From Rhodocollybia butyracea (Eukaryota > Basidiomycota > Agaricomycetes > Agaricales > Omphalotaceae), in assembly GCA_015501585.1 (NCBI GenBank), contig JADNRY010000365.1, positions 1 to 60,722 of the forward strand: 60,722 bases of DNA, given 5' to 3'. Made by a program: the position numbers and the translations under genes. Below, piece after piece: positions 46,382-56,666 of the stretch. How positions within the stretch are numbered: the stretch's first letter is position 1; each line of letters opens with the position of its first letter. The notes below the pieces were generated by a model, which was not told the origin of the DNA, ran no database searches, and worked only from the letters and a program-made list of their open reading frames with translations.

Positions 46382-47842
46382 TGTAACGCCTACGGCATGT
46401 TCATTGCCGTTAGCGCCAATATTACATAATTAGTCTACTCTTATCCTCGTACCACATACTCGTTTTGGTCTATTTCTCTAATAGAACAAGATCTTGCTCA
46501 TGGTCTGAGGCATTAAGAGTCAGGGCTCTTACACTTTTTTGAGCAACCTTGTCCTGAATAGGACTATTACAGCAAAATGACCACACAACAGCACAACTCA
46601 AGCCATGACTCTGTCATGGCTCTGGCTTACTCTTTTCTTTCTCAAATCCTTTCTATGTTCCCTCATGATCCTCTCTCACACATCTCTGGGATCCTGGACT
46701 TCTCCTCCCAGGGAATTCAACAGCTGCTAGTCAACTTTAAGCAGCTCTGGGAATAACATGGTCTTTCAGTGGCTGGTATGGATTTGGCAGAGGCAGTGGT
46801 GCAGGATTCAACATTAAGATGTTGCTGGGCAGTGAAGGAAGAAGGTTTCCAGGCAGAGGTCTGTTTTCAGATGATAGAGTCTATTAAGAGACTGGGAGAA
46901 GAGTTTGGGATGGAACTGTCCAAATCTCAAACACCACCTCCTGCTCTGAGTTCTCCATCACCTTTGACCGCTCCTACTGCCTCATCACCAACTCCCACAC
47001 TCGCTTCGAATGCGTCAGACACGTCGAAATCATCTCCACATGCTCTGACATTGGTTTCACCATCCAAACCCACTCCCCCTTCACTTCAACTCCAACCAAC
47101 CTCAGAGTTTGCACGGGAGGTGGCTGAACTGCGGAAAGCAGGCCGGAAACTCGAAGTATTCATGGATAAACGTGTCACAGGGCTTGAACACACAGCTGGA
47201 GCACCGCCAGCTCGTGTTCATCTCTCAAACACTCCAACCGAGTGTACACCTGTGACTGCTGTTCCACCAACAGGCCTTCGTAAACGTGTCAAACACAATG
47301 TGTATGGTGCGTTTGGTTCGCTCTTGCTTCGTTCAAGTCGTTGCCCATCCCAATCTGGTACACTCATGCCATCACCCTCACCCACTGAAACTCCCCATCA
47401 CCATATTTGTGCTCCCAATCAATGCTCCCATTCATGGCGCTGGAGATCTACTGTCTCCAATGTGCTACCACCATCTCAATCTGGACTTAGTGTCAGCATC
47501 CAGAGAATCCGGCAATTTTCACAGGACACTTTCTCTTCTTCTGCACTTATGGAAATTGCCAGCATACTACATTGTACGTTACCTATTAGATGACTGTATG
47601 TTTCTCTTTGTTATGTTTTCCCTTTTCCATCTTTCTCTTTTGTTTTTTTTTTGGGTAAGATGGACCTGTGGGGTCAATCTAGGGGGCATGTGTAACGCCT
47701 ACGGCATGTTCATTGCTGTTAGCGCCGATATTACATAATTAGTCTACTCTTATCCTTGTACCACATACTCGTTTCGGTCTATTTCTCTAATAGAACGAGA
47801 TCTTGCTCATGGTCTGAGGCATTAAGAGTCAGGGCTCTTACA
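46382..47842 (+). mobile_element. Short LTR retroelement with 152-bp LTRs
   Basis: LTRs at 46382-46533 and 47691-47842 have equal length and differ at about six positions. Both run TGTAACGCC...GGCTCTTACA. The 5-bp duplication AAGCA (46377-46381, 47843-47847) is intact. CTAGGGGGCATG before the right LTR resembles a polypurine tract. The 1461-bp element has room only for one gag-like frame and lacks protease, reverse transcriptase and integrase, so it would need help from another element. Confidence 0.9.
46577..47593 (+). pseudogene. Single gag-like frame of the short LTR element
   Basis: One frame from ATG 46577 (MTTQQHNSSHDSVMALAYSF) to TGA after IASILHCTLPIR at 47593, broken only by TAA at 46754-46756 (LWE-stop-HGLSVAGMDL). 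A CAA-to-TAA change would explain the stop. Full length is about 338 residues. The N-terminal part is helical, and the middle is Pro/Ser/Thr-rich (SSPSPLTAPTASSPTPT). A short coiled-coil-like stretch, FAREVAELRKAGRKLEVFMD, follows. I see no zinc knuckle or known gag domain; the gag assignment rests on position between two LTRs. It might alternatively be a captured host fragment. Confidence 0.55.
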
Positions 47843-49445
47843 AAGCAGCTTTGATAGCAATATGAGCAGAAGCGGAAGGTCAAGCGGTAGCTGACCTGAT
47901 GCGGCACAAACAGAGCAGAACCAAATAGATGATAGTAGATTGCAGAGGTTGTGAAAACGATGGAGTGAAGAAACAGAGTTAAAGAAACAGATAAAGCGAG
48001 AAACCAGAACACACAAGAGCACACGAGTCAAGGGGTTAAGCAATATTTCCAATCTACTGTACTTGACATGGTACGGAACTATATAAAGGGTACTCAAGGA
48101 CCGGAGTAGCAATAAGTAATAATCCAAGGGTAGAAAAGACAAGAACAGCCAAAAGAAGTACAAGGGATGAAAAGACAATGATGGATATAAACGGAAGCGG
48201 TGGGATGGGCATAAAGCATATGTATGATTGTAAGAATGATTGGGAATGGATCGGCGGGTTCATAGAAAGTGTCCAGTGAAGGAAAAAGTAAGACAGAAGC
48301 AAAGCGTCGGCAGTCCGTATATGCCTAGAGCATGACAACATCTTTACCTTCTCCTCATCTGTTAAGAGACGCACAAACATGGGCTGAAGATCAGCCAGGG
48401 CTTTATGACATTGTTCTGTGTAATTCTCTACAGATCCCTCAGAAATGCCACAGATGCGAGCAACATCCTTTACACTATTTGCATTTCCAAACCTCCCCAT
48501 GTGATAAAGTGTTACAGCTAGCTGAACCTCTACAGGAGCCTGGCCATTGGTTGAACTATTGATAAACACCAAATTGTTCTCAATAAGAGCTAGGACTCCT
48601 GGAGCAGAACATCCTTGGAGAGACTCAAACCATGTCAATAAAGTGTCTATGCAACTCTGGATTGGCTGCATACTCCATAAGGAGATTAAGTTGTCCACAT
48701 TTGATCACAAAAGGATGAGGATTTAAGTAATGTGTGTTGCAAATGGTTTCGAGCATACCTATATCAAGAGAGAGCTGTGTTAGATGCTCCTCCATGTTAT
48801 GTAAAGGATCAGAGGTGGAAGAATTAGAAGAACAAGTGGAAGAGCTTGAAGAAGTGTCTTTTGAAGATTGAGTTGATGGAGTACTATCAGATGAAGAATC
48901 AGAAGAAAATGCGGAGGCTTCTTGTACTGCAAGTTTAAAAGCATCTCTTGAGAGCATGCATATGAGAAATGAATGTTGGAACTGTTCATGCAGCGTACGA
49001 TGAGGCATTGATTAAAGTGTGTGTGCATGCATGCATTAATACTAAATCTACTGTTACATCAAAGTAACTTCTACTTTTGGACTAAATGACATTTGTAAGC
49101 AAGCGGCTGCCACTGTCAGCAACGCTGCTCTAGCTTTGAATGACCCTATTGACATCAACGACATTGCAAAGAAATTGAAGGATGAAAAGAACATTGGCTC
49201 TCTGAAGGATGAGGACTTCCTCTATAACCAGTGGATCGAAGCTACTCACCAGTATTTTGCATTTGAGTTCCAACACTATGGCGGCGACCCCAAAAGCCCA
49301 TATCTGGCGTATCACTAGTGGGCGTTGAGTGTTGGCGTAACACTCGCAATCCAGCATTGATCTGGCAGTAAGCCTACTGTAAAACAGCGGCGTATAATAA
49401 TTAATGTAGCGGGATTTTATCCCACTACTTGCGATACTACAAGTA

Positions 49446-50066
49446 CTAAGTAGTACAGGTCAAGTAAGTCGACTGTAATGCGGGCCGACGGTCCAAGACA
49501 CGTGACTGGCCTGGAATCGTGTCAAGATGACCAGTTTTCAGGCCACTGACTTGATACGGGTTTTGCGCCCATCCCGTTGCACTTGCATCGGAAATTTCTG
49601 CTTCAACCACTAGTGGGACAATGCCCATGGCAGGAAACTGCTCAGATACATCTGAGTGTTGAATTTCGGTAGTATACTCAAGGTTTTCGAGTACTGCAAT
49701 CAACTACTAAATTCTCGCTGAGAATTTAATGTGCGGAACTTCCACTTGGTTCTCCCCCACAGAAAGAGAAGGTACTACCTTCCGTCCAATACAAATGGTA
49801 TTGAGGATAGCATTGTATCTATTGACATTAATAATGTCATAGTATACTTTATTGTCTATACCTCCATAGGAGGTATGTACATTTGCGCCAAAATTATATT
49901 TGGCTTTGCTTCCTACAGTTCCTAACTGTAGAGAATGTTGGTCCGCCAATTGGTGGACTTTGATGTTCGCTAATTGAATGAATGCGGGGCTTAAAGCCTT
50001 GATTGTGCAGCCAGAGTCGAATAGCGTGAATGCTTCGACTCCTGTGATTTCAATGATTGCCGTCAT
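49446..50066 (-). pseudogene. Retropepsin-like protease region
   Basis: The frame 49707-50066 reads ITGVEAFTLFDSGCTIKALS and TVGSKAKYNFGANVHTSYGG, then YNAILNTICIGRKVVPSL. The DSG triad is the active-site Asp motif of retroviral-type aspartic proteases, and the YNAIL segment corresponds to the family's ILG region. It would process the Gag polyprotein. A second frame, 49446-49703 (MIAVLENLEYTTEIQ), follows it and may be the start of the lost pol region. No complete polyprotein frame remains. Confidence 0.6.
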
Positions 50067-50909
50067 AAGATGGCGATTTTGGACTGGACCTTGGTTGAGG
50101 TCTGGTCATAAGTCTACTAGACTTATGAATACCTTCACCCGTATTGGGTTTAGGCTCTTTGTTAGGCGTGTTAATAACCGCCATACGATCAGTGCCTTCC
50201 AGTTGTATCTGGTGGCTTTGAGGATTGAGCAACAAGAATGAGTCATTGTTCCAGTTATTCTCTAGGCATGTGATCAATCATGTAGTAGGATATTTATCCC
50301 GCCACTTGTAATACTACCAGTCGACAAAGTCGACCGAGGCATGCAATATGATAAGATTATCCGAACTGATAATCTACTTAGTCCAAACTAATACTAGTTT
50401 GGACTGAGATGACATCATATGTCAAAGCTGCAGTGCAGGCGCAGTGGGGTATCAGTCTCAATCTTAAAGATTTAGTCTGATATGCCATTATCAGGTGCCT
50501 TAATGATGTCATTAATATTGGAACTGATAATCAGTTCCGATAGTAACTTATGACACATTGGTTACTGGTCAGATGATAAGTATAGAATTTTGGCGAAAGT
50601 CGCCACATTTTTCTACTAGTCACCTGACTTAATTTTCATCGGTACTATCCAATTCAAATGCTAGTGGGGCATAGCCACTACGATGGTTTAACTCGGAAAC
50701 TTCTGAGAGTAGATGTTGCACTCGGAACTTCCCAGTACTGTGTTAAAATAAAATTCTAAGTAAGAATTACATGTGCGGAAATTCCGCTAGACCCTCCCCC
50801 TCTTTAAGAGAAGGATTATTGATGTACTTGTCCACTGGATGAGTCTTAATGCAAGAGACATGCAATATAGATGCAGTCTTTGAATACTATAGTACAGACT
50901 GTTGGTTTG

Positions 50910-53366
50910 TTACGCTTCTGAAGATTCCTCCTCGACAGGTTCAAGAGTGTATTCACTCTCAGAATTTATTTCTTCATCATTGACGATGTCAATGACTAGA
51001 GTTTCATGAGAATCCATATCCGGACTCTCTATATCTGAGTTGGTATCTTCCATCTTGTCCGCATCTTCTCTCCTCAACGAGAGATAGTATTCATAGAGGG
51101 CAATATTGTCCTCAATGCGTGTGACGGCCTTGACCATCGTTTTGAGCTTGGCGTATTCAGGGACAAGGCCCTGGTCCGTCAGTCAATCAAGAATATCAAC
51201 GGGTAATCCGCTGATAAATTGTTTGCACATCAGGTATGCATTTGGTTGCTGCTGCATCCTAGATGCCCAGTGTACCAGCTTTGAGTAATAATCTTGTACT
51301 CCACTAGTAGGGGAGTACACAGCGTCCTCAAACTGCTGTGCAGCTTGATGGATGGTAGATGCTTGAACACACCTATCAAAGACTCCGATTATGGCGTCTT
51401 CAAAATTCCAGACCAGTTTGGTCCGGTGAGCACCAACGACTTCATCATTGTACCAATCAAGGGCTTTGTCCTTTAAAAACATACCCAAAAGCTGAAGGCG
51501 GGCGGCATCATAACCCGGCCCGCAATAACGGTTGGCTTTAAACCACCAAAGCAGTGACAGTAGCCACCGCTCAAAGACTTCCACATCCGGCATACCAAAG
51601 TATGCCTCTGGATTAGGAATCTTGATTGATTTCACTCCTTCCAATGGAGGGAGTGGATTATTCACATACTCGCGAATTTGTTTTTGGTACACTTTGTGTA
51701 CCAAGTGCTGCCAGCTTTTATGACGGTCATTGTTGTCTGTTTTGGCGCGGAGTTTAGCTACAGCGTGTCGCTGTTGCTTTTTGCTGAGTTTCTCAGCAGA
51801 CTTGAACAATTGTTCAATGCATGAATCGTCAGATGACGATGTGGATTCTGGATCAGAGTGATCCAAGTTATATGTTTCATCATCCCAGGGAGTGTGTGCG
51901 CAGTGTCGTTTGTCGCCATTTCTCCCCCTTCCTATTCCGTTACTGGAATTGGAACTGCGATTTTTGTCTGGTGCTCTTTGAGCACTGGACAGTCCAGCAT
52001 TATGCTTTGTTACCGGAGTCGCTGACTCCTGGTATTGTACCTCATTTAGTACAAGAAGGTCAATGGGTAATCCATCTTCATTGAATCCCACCCACTGGTT
52101 AGGAAGTTTCGGATGAGCGCTTCCATATTTATGGATGCTCAAATTCCTTTTTTGCTGAGTCGCAACACAACTTGGCCAGTCTGACAGTACACCTGTTGGA
52201 CGCTTTGGAGGTGGAACCTTCCGTGCAGGCTCAGCGACTATGCGTGAGCCTTGGTTCAGAAAATTCTTATGATGTGTTGCATCATTCAACTTGATCTTTA
52301 TCTCCGGCAGAGGTTTAGGTAGCTTCATTGGATCACTAATATGTGATCTTCGAGGAGATTGTACGAAGGCATTCATACGCCTCCGATCCATGGACATAAT
52401 AGTCAGTTCAGTATTACTGTCCGACATTTTTAGCAACTTAGTTGCTGCATTTGCTGCTTGTACAGCGGTAGTGTGAGATGCACTCCGTACAGACGGTAGT
52501 GCCAGTTGTGGTGCCAATGATATCACCAGCGGTACTGTGTGTTGTACAGTACCTACGTATATGGCTTGCGCCATAGGTATTGGATGACTGTTACAGTCAT
52601 CGGGTGCAGACGCCATAGATCTGACCCATTGTGTCAGTTCCTCCCGTTGCGCTGGTGTTGATGGAAGTGCTCGCGGTCCTCTTGGAGCCGGCAATGCTCT
52701 TCCGGTTGTGGGACTAAGTCTCACCCGAGGCATATAGCCAATAGGACTCGATGAGTCCATCGGCACTGTACTAGTAGTATGTCCCCTAGGAACATACGGT
52801 GTCTCTACCGGATCCATAGGATCGCGGTGCCCATAGTTAGCACTAGGAATATATCCTTGTGCACTCATATGATCAGCTTGGACATGTTGTCCAATCTTAG
52901 CCTGTACGTGATGTGATTGCCAAGGTTCAACTGCATGATGTTCAGCCTGAACATCGTCATTTGATGTGGACCATTTCATAGTCCGCAATAACTCAGGTGT
53001 GGCCGACACATTTTGGGCCACAGGTATAGCAATACCAACAGGTTTTGAAGAAGATACTTCTTCATCCTTATCAAAGTGTTTTTGGACTATTTGGTCCAAC
53101 TCACTTACAATCACATCAAAGGTTTGCTTATGACCCTTTTGGGTTGCTTGAACTGTCTCATTCAGTTCTTTCATTCTAGAAATAATGTCAGCTATGCTGA
53201 CTATCTCATCGTTCTTTTGAACACTTGAAGTGTTCAAGCTTTCAGGCAATGCCTGTGCCTTTACGGACCTGGCAACAGGCGGTATGGTTGGTGACGTGGC
53301 GCCAGTAATGGCAGCGCGATTGCTCGCACTTGCTTGCAACTTCTCTGATGGACTTAAAGAGGTCAT
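50910..53366 (-). pseudogene. Ty3-type Gag, one in-frame stop
   Basis: From ATG 53366 (MTSLSPSEKLQASASNRAAI) the frame is open to TGA at 51183-51185. It resumes in the same frame as LTDQGLVPEYAKLKTMVKAV to 50910, giving about 818 codons in all. The long N-terminal half is Pro/Ser/Thr/Gln-rich. The conserved gag core lies near the stop: NPEAYFGMPDVEVFERWLLS, FLKDKALDWYND, TSGVQDYYSKLVHWASRM and FISGLPVDILD. This matches the retrotransposon gag domain. No CCHC knuckle is visible. The stop would come from CGA to TGA; alternatively it could be a genuine gag terminus with no function after it. Confidence 0.75.
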
Positions 53367-53552
53367 TGAGAACACGTTAGTTCTCTTTTTGGGTTTTTAA
53401 TTGCTTGGCAATCGTGATAGCGGGTCAGAATAGTGATGGCTTCTAAAAGAAGCAAGTTTTGTATGCGTAGTATACGGAACACGTTGAATCAAGTACTTAG
53501 ATACTGAATTCTTAAGAACACTAGTAATATTATTACTTGATGTTCAAAAAAG

Positions 53553-53799
53553 TGTAACACCCCTAGGGTGGTTGTCCTTAATTCAAACGAGAGAACACAA
53601 CAAGGCTTTGCAATGTGTGTACTACAGGTGTAAAAAGAACTACAGTACGTAAGCGCTAGACGTGAGTTTTATACTATGCATGACTTAATAGATAAGATTG
53701 ACTATTAAATAGGCCGTTATCACTAGATAACGGTGATGTGTGATTAGATGGAGCGCCAGCAGGTCAGGACTAAGTCCATAAGACGGCGGGGGCGTTACA
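53553..53799 (-). repeat. 5' LTR of the Ty3-type remnant (247 bp)
   Basis: On the minus strand it runs TGTAACGCCCCCGCCGTC to CCTAGGGGTGTTACA. The bases that follow, CTTTTTTGAACATCAAG, are where a primer-binding site should be. The short LTR element at 46382 has nearly the same ends and the same CTTTTTTGA after its left LTR. Confidence 0.75.
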
Positions 53800-54011
53800 G
53801 TATGTCTCTACTTTGTTTTTTTCACTGAGTAAAGCATCTAGAAGCAACTGCAGGTGACTGATCTCCGATTGTAAACTCTGAGCTTATGCTGTGGCTCATC
53901 AAGCAGATCTTTAAGTTGGTCAAGTTGTGCAGGTGATGGGACATGATTTGTGCCAAGCACAGAAGAAAAAGGAGAACCGGATGTATCCCAGGCGTGCAGA
54001 GAACGCTTCAT
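53800..54011 (-). pseudogene. F-box 5' stub H, cut by the Ty3-type LTR
   Basis: Start at 54011 (MKRSLHAWDTSGSPFSSV). It continues through the LDQLK and coiled-coil segments, with a frameshift, to the residues before the F-box. The LTR begins there. The rest of the gene is not found on the other side of the island, so it was deleted with the element's other end. Confidence 0.7.
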
Positions 54012-54017
54012 CGTGAA

Positions 54018-54090
54018 AGCTGTTGATCAACAGTTTAAATTTTAAGTTTAGCGCTGGTTGTGTAATAGTTATTAGCGCTACAAATCAAGG
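54018..54090 (-). promoter_or_regulatory. Paired AGCGCT element upstream of stub H
   Basis: GTTTAGCGCTGG and ATTAGCGCTAC about 25 bases apart, with AGTTTAAAT nearer the start. Confidence 0.45.
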
Positions 54091-54109
54091 TTGCGTACTT
54101 ACTTCGGAT

Positions 54110-54840
54110 TACCTGACTCCACTATTAGCTTTTCGCTCCCAAAGGATCCAAAGTACTTAAAATACTTGACTGACCAGTTTTTCTAGTCTATATATCTCTG
54201 TCTAGACTCTAGTATTGATATCTTTATCACATAGGCAGCCTCACTACCTCACTATTAGGTGCACTATCAAAACCCAATCCCACAAGCAAAATTAGCAACA
54301 TCTGTGTAGACGCGGGGAGCGCTCGTTGATTTATATAGTTACATACTTATTACACATACAATTCTTAGAACAACCCGCGCAACTGGAACCTTCAGCAACC
54401 GGAAGAAAGAAATAAAGGGAGGTATGGTGAGGGAGGAGCGGCACAGCAACAACAAGGATCATAATGAAAGATATAAACTCAAGGTGGAATCCAAGAATTA
54501 AGCTTTAGTCCCATGAGGCTATATAATATACACGATTAGGAATTTCAAAAAGCTGAAACTATGGAATGAAAGGAAATTCAAAATGGACGGGGTTCATCGT
54601 GGCCTCTTCGAGTTTGGACTCCCACCATACCTCCACCGCGATCAGGCAGATGCATGCCTTTACCAGCCTGAATCTTGCCAGCAATGGGGGAAGGAGAAGG
54701 GGGCATCCCAGCACCCATAACGTTTCATATAATCTGCTGTGCACCCATTACACTACTGTGCAATAGAAACGACGGCCAGATTTGGTACACAAGTTAGTAC
54801 GTCACGTCGTGATATAAGCTTTTTATCATTCAGTCTATAT
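54110..54840 (-). repeat. Leading segment of amplified unit I
   Basis: Matches 18680-19300 and 31420-31990. It includes ATATCTTTATCACATAGGCAG, AAAATTAGCAACATCTG and a degraded family 2 tail near 54590-54720. No intact frame. Confidence 0.5.
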
Positions 54841-54842
54841 CA

Positions 54843-56666
54843 TTAGACAATCATATCCGTATGTTCGCCCGAGTCCCAAAAGTAACACATTGGGTGGGGT
54901 ACATTTAAGCCTGTAGCTGGTAAATCCTCAACAAATGGGGGAGGGATAAAGCGTTGATGTAGATGAAGTTTCAGGCCCCATTCCTCCTTCAGTCGGACAA
55001 ATCGACCAAGCTGTGGTTCTAGAAATGACTGCATTGGTTTATAAGAAAGAAAATCGAAGGAGTCAAGAGCCTTGCTTCTAACCCGAGCCTCCAGGAAATC
55101 GGCTAAAGCAGTGCTTGACCAAGATTCGCAGCCACGCTCATATGAAGAGTCCCAGGATGTTGGATATATACTATAATCAATCATTCGGATGTGTCGGAGC
55201 TTGGGACATAATGAAGAAGGATTCCCAGCAGGAAGGCCAAGGCGATATAAATGGGTATCTTGCAGGATGGTAGTTATGCAGTGACTATCCAAGTCATCCA
55301 TATTCCCCATATCCACAAAGTGAAGTGAAGTGATATTTGGGACTGACATCAGACAGTCTGTCAGTGCTTCTGGTGTCAGTGGGAAATGGAGACCCAGTGT
55401 TTCCAAGTTGGTCCATGACATTACATGGAATGGGGGTTGTGGTGCCAAAGATATATCAGTATTATACCTGACATACAATGACTTGAGGGAAGGAGAATCC
55501 ATAAGAGAAAACATGGGAGACATTCGACTATACATCATGTCCATAGGATCCTGGCTCTGAAAATCGGTCTGCAAGTCCAACGACAAGGAAGTTAAATGGG
55601 TGAGGGTGCTAAGGGTACCAACTGTTGGAAGGGAGATATTGTCTTCTGTGGTAATGCTAAGACCTATTTGAAGGCTTTGCAAAAGTTGGTTTTGCATTAC
55701 GATGCTATATAGAAAAGATAGTGGCATATACTGTGATATTAAGATGTTCATTGGCCATCCGTCCGTCGAATTTCCAGCGTCTGGCCACCCAGAGCCTTGA
55801 TTGAACTCAATACTCCGCAGAGCAGGCATTCGAGAAACTTTGAAAAACTCCAAAAATAGGCTGGGCAGCACCAATTCTGTGTGGCTATAGCTATAGTTGT
55901 CCAATTTCAAAGAGATGAGGGCTGGAAAGGAAGTAGATGGCTGTAAAAATGAATTGAGCATTCTAAAGTCCTCTGGAGACAGGCAGAGATGAAGGCGACG
56001 AATCCTGTGATAGAAACGCTGCAACGATTGCATGAAAGACCTCATGTTTTTAGAGGATCGCAACTGCAAGTTTTTCTCTGCGACGCCAACTACAAACTCG
56101 GTCGGTGTGCTTTCATTATATCTGCTAGATCCATGGAATGATATAGAGATCGGAAGGGTAGCGGACCGTTCCAGCCACAAACTCATGCCAGTGGTCCGTT
56201 GAGAAGCCACCTCTTCGCTCAAGTGAGAGGGAAGATGTATATGCAAAGAGCTCCATAACATGGGAGTATCAATGGCAACACGTCTCCAGTGTCGACATAT
56301 GGTGGTCATAAGCAGAGGAGCATCCTTCAGATCACGAAAGGCAAATGCTAGTGGATATATGTCTGATGGCAAACAATGAATGAAAATTTCCGCCAGTGTT
56401 TCCGAAGGAATCCGACGAATGGGAGACATCAGAGTCCTGTGCGCCTCAATGTATGTCTCCACTTTGTCCTTCTCGTTGAGCAAATCATCTAGCAGAGACT
56501 GCAGGCGACTGATCTCTGATTGTAAACGTTTGAGCTCATGCTGCGGCTCAACAAGCAGACCTTTCAGTTGGTCAAGTTCCGCATCGGATGATGGGTAATG
56601 GTTTGTGCCAATGACAGAAGAAAAGGGGGACTTGGATGTATCCCAGGTATGCGAGGAACTTTTCAT
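54843..56666 (-). CDS. F-box-like protein, copy I, intact
   Basis: One uninterrupted frame of 607 residues from ATG 56666 (MKSSSHTWDTSKSPFSSVIG). Residues about 28-77 form a coiled coil (LDQLKGLLVEPQHELKRLQS). Residues about 80-140 carry the F-box-like segment: IRRIPSETLAEIFIHCLPS, then ICRHWRRVAIDTPMLWSSL. The leucine-rich C-terminal half follows. It is closest to copy C, sharing SHSYGHTE-like YSYSHTELVL and TTGMSLWLERSATLPI. Family role: substrate adaptor of an SCF ubiquitin ligase; substrate unknown. It has no intron. The upstream element is weaker than in other copies, with only one AATTTAGCGCTG about 25 bases before the start. Confidence 0.85.
   Translation of the reverse strand: MKSSSHTWDTSKSPFSSVIGTNHYPSSDAELDQLKGLLVEPQHELKRLQSEISRLQSLLDDLLNEKDKVETYIEAHRTLMSPIRRIPSETLAEIFIHCLPSDIYPLAFAFRDLKDAPLLMTTICRHWRRVAIDTPMLWSSLHIHLPSHLSEEVASQRTTGMSLWLERSATLPISISFHGSSRYNESTPTEFVVGVAEKNLQLRSSKNMRSFMQSLQRFYHRIRRLHLCLSPEDFRMLNSFLQPSTSFPALISLKLDNYSYSHTELVLPSLFLEFFKVSRMPALRSIEFNQGSGWPDAGNSTDGWPMNILISQYMPLSFLYSIVMQNQLLQSLQIGLSITTEDNISLPTVGTLSTLTHLTSLSLDLQTDFQSQDPMDMMYSRMSPMFSLMDSPSLKSLYVRYNTDISLAPQPPFHVMSWTNLETLGLHFPLTPEALTDCLMSVPNITSLHFVDMGNMDDLDSHCITTILQDTHLYRLGLPAGNPSSLCPKLRHIRMIDYSIYPTSWDSSYERGCESWSSTALADFLEARVRSKALDSFDFLSYKPMQSFLEPQLGRFVRLKEEWGLKLHLHQRFIPPPFVEDLPATGLNVPHPMCYFWDSGEHTDMIV

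Larger units (their letters stand above)
46087..48337 (+). mobile_element. Solo LTR split by a later LTR element
   Basis: Begins TGTAAGGAACTAGG and ends GCATGACA, with a 5-bp duplication ACATC at 46082-46086 and 48338-48342. Without the inner element and its TSD copy it is 785 bp. TATATAAAG near 48080 on the plus strand fits an LTR promoter and gives the orientation. It sits in the right terminal repeat of the hAT-like element. Confidence 0.8.
45115..48346. mobile_element. hAT-like non-autonomous element with 8-bp TSD
   Basis: Flanked by CCTTCTCC at 45107-45114 and 48347-48354. Terminal inverted repeats are TAAAGATGTCCATGAGTCTGG and, reversed from the right end, TAAAGATGTCCACAAGTCTGG (19 of 21 match). 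Removing the element joins the transposase frame as LLTDEEKEKGWIDTH. Without its own insertions it is about 0.6 kb and non-coding. The interior is rich in GGATCC and GGTAC words and includes a perfect palindrome (45656-45686) with 15-base arms. It holds the MITE at 45173-45537 and the LTR at 46087-48337. Confidence 0.85.
44224..49008 (-). pseudogene. Harbinger DDE transposase, split and mutated
   Basis: Start at 49008 (MPHRTLHEQFQHSFLICMLS). The N-terminal frame shifts near 48670, then gives the helix-turn-helix region (VKDVARICGISEGSVENYT) up to LLTDEEK. The nested hAT-like element follows at 48347. Beyond it the protein resumes as KEKGWIDTHLGFRG, and another break leads to the DDE core: TYNGTIVPLYHHPG, YYTHKSNYGLNVQ, a 55-nt intron, VDFSHGPTGSAHDVSAFEYT, GDSAYPVTERM and RVQSEHCMGGLKNWW. 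The family's first Asp (DGT) is Asn here; the second Asp and the Glu are present. TGA replaces Arg in NGL-VAINCNSDHI, and another TGA stands in LW-EGY. The C-terminus runs to 44224. Clearly inactive. Confidence 0.8.
41779..49147. mobile_element. PIF/Harbinger DNA transposon carrying nested insertions
   Basis: Terminal inverted repeats begin AGGGTTGTTCAAAGCTAGAG on the left and AGGGTCATTCAAAGCTAGAG on the right, and match for about 60 bases. A 3-bp duplication ATT (41776-41778, 49148-49150) fits the family. Inside are two convergent genes: a SANT/Myb-like protein on the plus strand and a DDE transposase on the minus strand. The total is 7369 bp; without the nested hAT-like element and its TSD copy it is about 4.1 kb. 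Both genes are broken, so it cannot move on its own. Confidence 0.85.
41079..49318 (+). pseudogene. Unrecognised gene split by the Harbinger insertion
   Basis: The first part (41079-41618) starts MTDNSAPPRLLKRF and contains VEVDMDILDVESTISIDDKV. A second frame, entered near 41586 after a perfect acceptor-like TTTTTGCAG, reads WNHLSNLLLEAQLHPYTFFE and HHYVFPLAFFYPPTAEKIIS up to TTKTYVI at 41778. The Harbinger element follows. At 49148 the same frame resumes with DINDIAKKLKDEKNIGSLKD and ends GDPKSPYLAYH with TAG at 49316-49318. Removing the element and one ATT copy leaves the frame open across the junction. I do not recognise the protein. The frame change near 41586 is either an intron whose donor I cannot place or an indel. 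Insertion in the coding part should have inactivated it. Confidence 0.6.
49319..53799 (-). mobile_element. Ty3-type retroelement remnant: LTR, gag, protease, no pol
   Basis: On the minus strand the order is LTR (53553-53799), gag, then protease. Reverse transcriptase, RNase H, integrase and the second LTR are absent. A segment after the protease (49600-49790, PSLSVGENQVEVPHI) has a degraded second copy at about 50640-50830, so the 3' part is rearranged. Long non-coding stretches (50280-50640) hold nothing recognisable. The right end cuts an F-box gene; the exact left end is not clear. Confidence 0.7.

Noticed and set aside
47286..47738. Second open frame in the short LTR element
   Set aside because: It overlaps the longer gag-like frame and runs into the right LTR; its hydrophobic end reflects T-rich DNA.
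48054..48300. Hydrophobic membrane-like end of the transposase frame
   Set aside because: These residues come from reading into the solo LTR, past the 8-bp target duplication, not from the transposase.
51821..52084. Plus-strand open frame inside gag
   Set aside because: It is the complement of a Ser/Arg-rich part of Gag, which has the recognisable domain.
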